A DNA stretch of 64,000 bases, from positions 21,341 through 85,340 of the forward strand of contig CAWGIM010000025.1 in NCBI GenBank assembly GCA_963822615.1, written 5' to 3'. The translations under genes and the position numbers were made by a program. The notes below the pieces were generated by a model. That model made no database searches and was not told the origin of the DNA. It was given only the letters and a program-made list of their open reading frames with translations. Within the stretch, counting starts at the first letter, position 1, and every line of letters starts with the position of its first letter. The DNA comes from Trebonia sp963822615 (GTDB lineage Bacteria; Actinomycetota; Actinomycetes; Streptosporangiales; Streptosporangiaceae). Shown in pieces: positions 57,734-64,000 of this stretch.

Positions 57734-59181
57734 GCCGGGCGGCGCGGGAACCAGTTGGCGTGCAGGCCGTTGGGCACGGTGGCGGGAATCGCCACCCTCG
57801 CGACCGGCGGGCCAGGGAAGTCGCCCGCGTCCCAGATGTACAGCCAGGAGCGGTCGTCAGGCACCGACCTGGCCAGGGTCAGGTAGTAGCCGTCAAGCTC
57901 GCCCGACGATCCCTGGCGGGGAGCGAAGATCACCTCGCCGATGGCGGCGTCGGTATCCCACCCCTGGCTGCGGCCGGCCGCCATGTCCCAGCGGACCAGC
58001 CGGTCGTGCTCGCCCCGGGCGAGCTGGTGGCTGCCCGAGCGCGCGCCCACGGTCAGGTACTGGTGCCGCTGCCCGGTCAGCCGGTCGTCGATCCGCGGGA
58101 ACTCGCTCGGCTGGTCGCCGACGTCGGCCAGGGCAGCGGTACCGCGGGCCGGGTCGATCGTGACCCGGGTGAACCGGCCGGTCACCGGCGCGTGCTGCTG
58201 CCCGGCGGCCCGGCTGTCCCCGGCTGCCATCGACAGCTCGCTCCAGCACGGGAAGTCGGCGATCACCCGGCCGCCCTCTTCGTAGGCGTTGGCGAAGTGC
58301 CAGGCCCACAGCGGGCCCAGCTCGGCCGACCGCACCGGGCCGTCGCCCGACCGCGGCACCAGCACGACCCGGGTGCCGCGGTCCGGCTGCCAGCTCAGCA
58401 TGCTGCCGCCGGACAGCATCGCGTTCACGTCGAGGATGGCCGGGCCAATGATGAACAGCGCGTAGTGCTCGGTGATCAGGAAGTCGTGGATCATGTAGGC
58501 CGCGTCGACGCCGGGGACCGGGGCCGGCGGCCGGGTGACCGTCCCCTCCCGGCTGACCACCGCCCAGGTCAGGTAGGGCTCGCTGACGTCGTACCGGAAG
58601 ACCACCATGTCGCCGGTGACCGGGTCGATGCGCGGGTGCGCGCACATGCCGAGCGGCAGCCCGCCGCCGAAGTCGAACCGGCCCACCGTGTCGAGCTCCG
58701 GGCTGACCTCGTACGGCGGCGCGCCCTCCGCAAGCGCCAGGTACCGCCCGCCGTGCCGGACGACGTTGATGAACGCGTCCAGCTTGATCGGCCAGCCAGG
58801 ATCCGGATCGGGGCCGAGCAGCCCCTGGTCCACCAGGGCCGGGGTCATGATCCCGCCGTACAGCGCGCGGCCCGCCCGCTCCTCCGCCCGCAGGCCGCTG
58901 GTGCGCACCCAGCGGTTGCGGTAGCGGGCCCGGCCGTGGGCGATCCACACCGCGTGGATCATGCCGTCGCCCTCAAGCGGGTAGGTGTAGCTGCCGAGCG
59001 GCGGGAACATCGGATTCGGCCCGTTACGCATGAACACGCCGTCGATGTCGGCGGGCAGCGTCCCCTCCACCTGCAGGTCGCTGGCGTCGGTCTCGGTGCG
59101 CACCGGGGCGAACCGGCCCGACAGGTACGGGAAAGCCGCCTCGTCCACCGGGCGCAGCCCGGCCTGCGTTTCATTTGCCAT
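57730..59181 (-). CDS. Carotenoid oxygenase (RPE65/CCD family)
   Basis: 483 residues, the standard length. The four iron-binding histidines are in MCAHPRIDP, YMIHDFLIT, LWAWHFANAYE and NGLHANWFP; the N-terminal GVFMRNGPNP and EGDGMIHAVW are family motifs. These enzymes cleave a double bond of carotenoids, stilbenes or phenylpropenes such as isoeugenol; in actinobacteria several act on lignin-type styrenes. No carotenoid genes are nearby, so a phenylpropanoid substrate is equally likely. Confidence 0.92.
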   Translation of the reverse strand: MANETQAGLRPVDEAAFPYLSGRFAPVRTETDASDLQVEGTLPADIDGVFMRNGPNPMFPPLGSYTYPLEGDGMIHAVWIAHGRARYRNRWVRTSGLRAEERAGRALYGGIMTPALVDQGLLGPDPDPGWPIKLDAFINVVRHGGRYLALAEGAPPYEVSPELDTVGRFDFGGGLPLGMCAHPRIDPVTGDMVVFRYDVSEPYLTWAVVSREGTVTRPPAPVPGVDAAYMIHDFLITEHYALFIIGPAILDVNAMLSGGSMLSWQPDRGTRVVLVPRSGDGPVRSAELGPLWAWHFANAYEEGGRVIADFPCWSELSMAAGDSRAAGQQHAPVTGRFTRVTIDPARGTAALADVGDQPSEFPRIDDRLTGQRHQYLTVGARSGSHQLARGEHDRLVRWDMAAGRSQGWDTDAAIGEVIFAPRQGSSGELDGYYLTLARSVPDDRSWLYIWDAGDFPGPPVARVAIPATVPNGLHANWFPRRPA

Positions 59182-59293
59182 AGGTCAGCCCCCCGACGCG
59201 CTACGGCAGTTGAAATGAGTCCATACCCGGACCCGCCAGCCGGAACCGCCGATATATTCGTTTCATCCGGACGTCAGGGGAGCTGAGGGGTTC

Positions 59294-60349
59294 ATGGGAC
59301 AGGCCGACACGCAGGGTGCCAAGCCGGCAGACGGGCCGGTCCCGGGCGACCGGGACCGGCTGAAGCTGCTCGGGATGATCCACGGCTACTGGATCAGCCA
59401 GGTGGTCCGGGCCGCGGCCGACCTGCGGCTGGCCGACCACCTGACCGACGGCCCGCTCACCGCGGCCGAGGTGGCCGCCCGCGAGTCAAGCGACCCGGCC
59501 ACCACCTACCGGCTGATGCGCGCCTGCGCCGGCATCGGCCTGCTGGCCTACGACGGCGACGCCCGGTTCACGCTGACACCGTTCGGCAGCCTGCTGCGGG
59601 CCGGCGCACCCGGGTCGCTGCGCGACACCGCCCTGGTCTTCGGCGCCCCCAGCCACTGGCTGCCGTGGGGGCAACTGCCGGAGGCGGTCCGGGCCGGCGG
59701 CACCCAGGCAGCGTCCGTGCTCGGCGCCGGGCTGTTCGACTACCTGGCCAGCCAGCCGGAGGAAGCGGCGCAGTTCGCCGGCTCGATGGCGGAGATCACC
59801 GCGACCAACGCGCTGGACGCCGCCTCGGTGGTCGACACCACCGGGGTCTCGCTGGCGGTCGACGTCGGCGGGGCGACCGGCGAGGTGGTCCGCGGCCTGA
59901 TGCGCGCCAACCCGGAGCTGCGCGGCATGGTGCTCGACCTGCCGCAGTCGGCCGAAGCGGCCCGCCAGGCGGCGGACGAGGACGGCCTCGGGGCGCGCTT
60001 CACCGCGGTCCCGGGCGACTTCTTCGCCGAGGTCCCCGCGGCCGACCTGTACCTGCTGAAGGCGATCCTGCACGACTGGGACGACGCGTCCTGCGTCCGC
60101 ATCCTGCGCAACTGCCGGGAGGCTGCCCAGCCGGGCGCCCGGCTGCTGGTAATCGAGAACGTGATCCTCGACCCGGCCAGGGACCGGTTCGCGGCCCTGC
60201 TCGACATGAACATGCTGGCGGTCTCCACCGGCCAGGAGCGCGAGCTGCCCGCCTATGACGAGCTGTTCGCCGCGTCCGGCTGGAAGCGGACGGCCGTCCA
60301 CCCGCTGTCCGGCGGGCGGTCACTGCTCGAGCTGGCGACCATCGGCTGA
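59294..60349 (+). CDS. O-methyltransferase (AdoMet-dependent, family 2 type)
   Basis: 351 residues from the ATG at 59294. An N-terminal winged-helix dimerisation domain (ADHLTDGPLTAAEVA, YRLMRACAGIGLL) precedes the SAM site AVDVGGATGEVVRG, DLPQSAEAA and the catalytic-base region LKAILHDWDDASC. This layout is that of methyltransferases acting on small phenolic or polyketide hydroxyls. Divergent from the carotenoid oxygenase by about 110 bp and convergent with the P450. Confidence 0.9.
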   Translation: MGQADTQGAKPADGPVPGDRDRLKLLGMIHGYWISQVVRAAADLRLADHLTDGPLTAAEVAARESSDPATTYRLMRACAGIGLLAYDGDARFTLTPFGSLLRAGAPGSLRDTALVFGAPSHWLPWGQLPEAVRAGGTQAASVLGAGLFDYLASQPEEAAQFAGSMAEITATNALDAASVVDTTGVSLAVDVGGATGEVVRGLMRANPELRGMVLDLPQSAEAARQAADEDGLGARFTAVPGDFFAEVPAADLYLLKAILHDWDDASCVRILRNCREAAQPGARLLVIENVILDPARDRFAALLDMNMLAVSTGQERELPAYDELFAASGWKRTAVHPLSGGRSLLELATIG

Positions 60350-60396
60350 GCTGCGCGGCTGCCTGGCCGCCCGGGTGCGGCCGGGCCGACTGCCGG

Positions 60397-61602
60397 TCAG
60401 GCGGACGGCCCAAGCAGCAGCGGAAGCTCTACCAGCGACCTGATCGAGGTGGTGAACCGGGGCTCGAAGCCGTCGGGCACCCGGTAGTCAGGGATGCGCG
60501 CGTGCCACTCGCGCAGCGCGATCCGCAGCTCAAGCCGGGCCAGGTGCGACCCCAGGCAGCGGTGGATGCCGCGGCCGAACGCGATGTGCCGGTTGACCTC
60601 CCGGTCGAAGCGCACCACGTCGGGGTCGTCCATCGCGTCCTCGTCGGTGTTGGCCGAGCCGAGCAGCGCCGTCACCACCTGCCCCTGACGGACCGGGCAG
60701 CCGGCGATCTCGGTGTCCTGGGTGGCGAAGCGGGCCACCATCATCACCGGCGATTCCCAGCGGAGCAGTTCCTCGACCGCGCTGGGGATGAGCGACGGAT
60801 CGGCCACCAGGGCCTGGCGCCGGCCGGGGTGCTGCGCCAGGTGGAGCATGATGCAGTCGAGTGACGCTGAGACCGTGTCCAGGCCCGCCGCCAGGAACAG
60901 GAAGCAGATGTCGAGGATGTCCTCGCGGCTGAGGCGGGCGCCGTCTACCTCGGCCGCGAGGAACGAGCTGATGATGTCATCGCCCGGGTGCGCCTGCCGC
61001 TCGCTGATCACGGTGTCGAAGTAGGCGTAGATGGCCGTCGCCGTCTCCTTCAGCAGCGCCACCGAGTCCTCGTGCCCGCGGGGCTTGCCGGTGATCGACT
61101 CCGGCCGGATGAAGCCGTCCTTGAGCTCGAGGAACCGGGGCAGCTCGTCCAGCGGCAGGCCGAGCAGGGCGAGGAAGACCTGGGAGGGGAAGCGCACCGA
61201 GAACTGCTGTACGAAGTCCACCTCGCGGTCGGCCGCGATCTCGTCCACCAGGCTCCGCGCCAGGTCGCTGACCGGCCCCTCCATCGCCTTGACCTGCTGC
61301 GGGGAGAACAGCGGGTCAAGGATCCGGCGGTACTGCCGGTGCTCGGGCGGGTCGATCTGCAGCGGGATGAGCGGCCGCTCGGCGCCGGTCTGGGTAACTC
61401 CCATCCCCGACGAGAACACCTCGGGGTTGGTGAGCAGGGCGGCGATGTCGGCGCTGCGGGTGAGCAGCACGCCCCGGTCGCCGAGCGGCAGCGCTCCCTG
61501 GGCGCGGAGCCCGGGGAAGATCGCCTGCGGCGCGACCAGGAACGCCGGATTCTCCAGCGGGTTACCCGCGGACTGACTGGACTGAACGTCGCCGACCGCC
61601 AT
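60397..61602 (-). CDS. Cytochrome P450
   Basis: 401 residues from the ATG at 61602, chosen because AGGGAGG lies five bases upstream; an upstream in-frame GTG at 61623 would place that site inside the gene. Oxygen-binding I helix FLAAGLDTVS, the ExxR helix EELLRW, and the heme loop FGRGIHRCLGSHLA are intact. It monooxygenates a small substrate using a separate ferredoxin; none is encoded here. Proximity to the methyltransferase suggests joint tailoring or catabolism. Confidence 0.93.
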   Translation of the reverse strand: MAVGDVQSSQSAGNPLENPAFLVAPQAIFPGLRAQGALPLGDRGVLLTRSADIAALLTNPEVFSSGMGVTQTGAERPLIPLQIDPPEHRQYRRILDPLFSPQQVKAMEGPVSDLARSLVDEIAADREVDFVQQFSVRFPSQVFLALLGLPLDELPRFLELKDGFIRPESITGKPRGHEDSVALLKETATAIYAYFDTVISERQAHPGDDIISSFLAAEVDGARLSREDILDICFLFLAAGLDTVSASLDCIMLHLAQHPGRRQALVADPSLIPSAVEELLRWESPVMMVARFATQDTEIAGCPVRQGQVVTALLGSANTDEDAMDDPDVVRFDREVNRHIAFGRGIHRCLGSHLARLELRIALREWHARIPDYRVPDGFEPRFTTSIRSLVELPLLLGPSA

Positions 61603-61858
61603 GAGAACCTCCCTGTTGCCCACTTAGCGGTGAATTTATACCAAGCCTAAAGAAATAGGAAGCCCTCTCGGGCGGCGGACGGTCAGTCGAAAAAAGATCT
61701 ATTCCTTGGCGCTTGATTCCGGATGATCGAACTGGTAATCTACTCGCAGATCTTGGATGACTAGCAGCCGGTTCCGGCATAGGCGCGCGTAGCGCGGTGT
61801 CCGCTCAGCGGAAGTTGATGCTCAGGACCGCTGCTGCCATTCAAGGAGGTGGGCCGCG
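61603..61858. other. Intergenic region between the P450 and DUF222 genes
   Basis: About 255 bp with relatively AT-rich DNA near 61630-61770, which likely holds the divergent promoters. An AAGGAGGTG ribosome site lies at the right end in front of the DUF222 ATG. No gene or strong repeat was seen. Confidence 0.5.
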
Positions 61859-63110
61859 ATGTGTACCGCCGAAGCCGTGCGCGCCGACGGCGGGGCCTTC
61901 AACGGCCCCGCCGATGCGGTGCGGGTCGCGTGCGCGGCCCTCGACTACCTCAGCGCCGCCGCCGGCGAGCTGTCCGGGACGGCCCGCGGTGACTTGCTGA
62001 TTGCCCTGGGGGAAGCCCAGGCGAAGCTGACTGCCGCCCATGCGGCCGTGCTGCGTCCCTTCGACGCGGCCAGCGACCACGACGCGGACGGGTACGGGTC
62101 GTCATCGGCCTGGCTGGCCGCGAAGGCGGGGATGTCGAAAAAGGGCGCCCGGGCCGCGGTCGCGCAGATGCGCCAGCTCGACCGAGCACCCGCTGCTCGG
62201 TACGGCCCTGGCCGCCGGCCAGATCACCGACTCGCTTGCCTTCGCCATCGCCGACTGGACGCGCAAGCTGCCGGCTGAGATGCGACTGGAGACGGACCGG
62301 ATCCTGCTGGAGGCCGCCGCCGCCGGCGCGTCAACCGATGACCTGGCCACCATCGCCGGCTGCGCGATCGAGCGGTGGCGCCAGCAGCAGCCCGACCCCG
62401 ACGGCCCAGATGGCCGCTTCGATGACCGGGCCGTCCGGCTAGGCACCACCTTCGGCGGCGCCGCCGTCATCCGCGGCGACCTGACGCCAGAGTGCGCCAC
62501 CGCCGTCCGCGCCGTGCTGGAGGCACTGGGCAAGAAGCACGGCCCAGAAGACGACCGGACCGAGGAAAAGCGCTTTCACGACGCCCTCCAGCTCGCCTGC
62601 ACCCTGCTGCTGCGGGCCCGGCTGGTCCCGGACCGGGCGGGCGCCGACACCCAGGCGGTTGTGCACATTCCCCTGGCGCAGCTGCGGCGGCTGCCCGGCG
62701 CGGGCGAGCTGGAGGACGCCTGGATCCGCGCGCGCCTGGGCCAGGACGGTTACCTGGGCGGCCAGGACGCCGAGACGGCGGCCTGCGACGCCCAGGCGGT
62801 CCCGGTCGTCACCGGCACCATGAACCTCGACGTCATCGACCAGATGATCGACCTGGCCGCAGCCGGCGCCGCGGCCCGGGGAGCGGCGGCGCCCCCGGGG
62901 GCAGCGGCGGGCCCGGGCGCCACGACCGGGCCAGGTGAACGCGCGCGGTCCCGGCCGCTGTCTCCCCAGGCCTGGCAGGCCTTGCGCTACGCGATCGCCC
63001 GGCTGGCAATCGACCTGGTTTCCGGCCCCGCTGGCATCGCCGCCGCCCTGCGGCGAGAGTTGCTCGGCCCGCCCTGCAGCACGCCGAGCCTGCCACTGGA
63101 CATCGGCTAG
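61859..63110 (+). pseudogene. DUF222 protein gene, frameshifted and lacking the HNH nuclease end
   Basis: The ATG at 61859 has an excellent ribosome site. The first 110 codons match the start of DUF222 proteins (CAALDYLSAAAGELSG, AKLTAAHAAVLRPFDAAS, SSSAWLAAKAGMSKKGA). Around 62181-62185 one extra base moves the homology into the next frame (EHPLLGTALAAGQITDSLA onward), which continues to a stop at 63110. The protein ends at SLPLDIG, exactly where the HNH endonuclease domain normally begins, so that domain is lost. DUF222-HNH genes are scattered, often mobile or selfish elements of actinobacteria. Confidence 0.8.
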
Positions 63111-63509
63111 CCCTAGTCGGTGTTTTGTACCTGTGATCTGCATCAGAGAAATGAATCCAGTCAGGATACTCTTTGTGATTGTCTCGCGAGTTTGTCTCGT
63201 CCCACCCTCGCGCGTGTCTGCACGTAAAGACGCACTGGGACGATGAGACGAGACAATGAGACGATCACTCTCCGTCAGTGCCTGTGGATGACTTGTCTAA
63301 GACTTTGTCTACGTCTACGGCCGCGCCCTCAACGTGCAGACGCGCGGCCGGCCCGTGAACGAAGACGTAGACAAGTACCGCGCGTGTCCGGTAGTGCAAG
63401 TGCACGCGGTGCGCGCTTGTCTCCCTTACGTGCAGACGCGCGCGCGGCGGATGCACCTCACTACGGCGCGTTGACGAGCCGACGGGCTGCCTCTGTGGCG
63501 CTGCTGCCT
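63111..63509. repeat. Repeat-rich non-coding region with GTCT/AGAC iterations
   Basis: About 400 bp without a gene. It is dense in inverted and direct repeats: TTGTCTCGT (63192-63200) against GACGAGACAA (63247-63256); GTCTGCACGT (63216-63225) against ACGTGCAGAC (63332-63341 and 63428-63437); CTTTGTCTACGTC (63303-63315) against GACGTAGACAAG (63364-63375). The composition is less GC-rich than the genome around it, which fits remnants of an imported element. Confidence 0.65.
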
Positions 63510-63673
63510 TTACTTGAGTGAGGCGGTGAACGTCTGCCAGGCGCCCGTGGGAATGCTGAGGGTGACGCCGTCGCGGTCGGTGGTGTCGCGGATCATGACC
63601 TGCTCGGCTCGTGCGACTTCTACGAGGCGCCGCCGTTCGCGCTTGAAAAACTGGACTTGCGCGAGTCGTCCAT
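63510..63673 (-). pseudogene. DUF397 gene with a one-base frame break
   Basis: From the ATG at 63673 the frame reads MDDSRKSSFSSANGGAS then stops at codon 18. One base added near 63623 restores the rest of a DUF397 protein (VEVARAEQVMIRDTTDRDG, then LSIPTGAWQTFTASLK to a stop at 63510). DUF397 proteins are small partners of XRE-DUF5753 regulators, and the broken DUF5753 gene lies just upstream. Confidence 0.7.
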
Positions 63674-64000
63674 GTCTCGGCCAGCCTTTCGATCACGGGC
63701 AGTGAGTCGCTGGCCTTCCCGCTTCACTCTGGATCTAGTGAACACGCGAGACAGCGAGGCGACCGTCTCATCGTCGGTGTGGGCCGCCCGCCCGCCAGGT
63801 GCTCGACGTAAGCCGCGCTCTCGGTCACGATCAGCTCGGACGGGTTCGCGGATGGGCGAGGCGGGCAGCACCTGCACGGTGACGTTTGGCATGGACGCCA
63901 CAGCCAATCACCCGCATCTTCCGCCATGACCTTGGCAATCCGACCGCACGGAACAGCGCAAGCCTCATCGATGATGAACCACGACTCGGGCGGCGCGTCC
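63674..64000 (-). pseudogene. Decayed XRE-DUF5753 regulator, C-terminal part, runs off the window
   Basis: Family pieces appear in order but in different frames: PPESWFIIDEACAVPCG and VMAED (right end), then SMPNVTVQVLP, then SELIVTESAAYVEHLAGG and finally DDETVASLSRVFTRSRV. At least three frame changes are needed to join them. This is the ligand-binding DUF5753 half of a Scr1-like helix-turn-helix regulator. The number of breaks argues for true decay rather than a single sequencing error. Confidence 0.65.

Noticed and set aside
56908..59286. 792-codon frame overlapping the SDR and antisense to the carotenoid oxygenase
   Set aside because: No family motifs, and both underlying genes have complete active sites.
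56948..61602. Complete biosynthetic gene cluster
   Set aside because: No synthase, terpene cyclase or NRPS/PKS gene; only tailoring-type enzymes on alternating strands.

Overview
The window is chromosomal DNA from a very high-GC actinobacterium, most likely a Streptosporangiales/Streptomycetales-type filamentous actinomycete. The evidence is frequent GTG starts, an Lsr2 nucleoid protein, two PF04672-type (DUF574) SAM methyltransferases, two conservon-like sets (sensor kinase, roadblock, DUF742), a SoxR of the actinobacterial type, two-domain ECF sigma factors, F420/flavin LLM oxidoreductases and a DUF5753/DUF397 pair. No rRNA, tRNA, CRISPR array or intact insertion sequence was seen.

Layout. 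1-7.9 kb: a metallo-beta-lactamase-fold hydrolase and alpha/beta hydrolase divergent from a TetR regulator, a SAM methyltransferase, an AMP-forming acyl-CoA ligase, a GNAT/DUF72 pair, DUF1684 and DinB proteins. 7.9-11.4 kb: two divergent paralogous cupins, an SDR, a FitAB/VapBC toxin-antitoxin pair and a PspA-like protein. 11.5-19.3 kb: esterase, SDR, small membrane proteins, a C1 aminopeptidase, LLM oxidoreductase, and a SoxR regulator divergent (through a SoxR box) from an SDR and a QueA-like gene. 19.4-26.6 kb: two tandem copies of a kinase/roadblock/DUF742 operon without the usual GTPase. 26.9-33.8 kb: NAD kinase, Ser/Thr kinase, second PF04672 methyltransferase, ECF sigma factor, PPOX-like protein, DMT transporter, CBS protein. 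33.9-43.8 kb: LLM enzyme, DedA, UppP, GH5-like hydrolase, PadR, EEP nuclease, DUF2252, and an amidohydrolase pair. 43.9-50.1 kb: a tandem double GntR-FCD regulator, a Cys-rich small protein, an MFS-cNMP-binding fusion, an ATP-dependent DNA ligase, a D-2-hydroxyacid dehydrogenase, a YchJ-like protein. 50.1-51.5 kb: two tandem 57-residue membrane micropeptide genes, each with its own strong terminator, beside lsr2. 51.5-61.6 kb: DUF1345, zwf, a secreted GH16-like protein, DHA2 efflux pump, and an SDR/carotenoid oxygenase/methyltransferase/P450 group. 61.8-64 kb: a decaying accessory patch (frameshifted DUF222 gene without its HNH end, repeat-rich DNA, broken DUF397 and DUF5753 genes).

The most interesting items are the tandem micropeptide genes, the duplicated GTPase-less conservons, the double GntR regulator next to an amidohydrolase operon, several unusual intergenic repeat arrays (CGTGAT series at 53.9 kb, nested repeats at 13.4 kb, 14-bp minisatellite at 33.8 kb, CTAC/GTAG dyads at 14.6 and 35.5 kb, a dispersed 14-mer palindrome arm at three loci), and at least five single-base frame breaks in otherwise well conserved genes. 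The frame breaks need to be resolved as either sequence errors or true decay.
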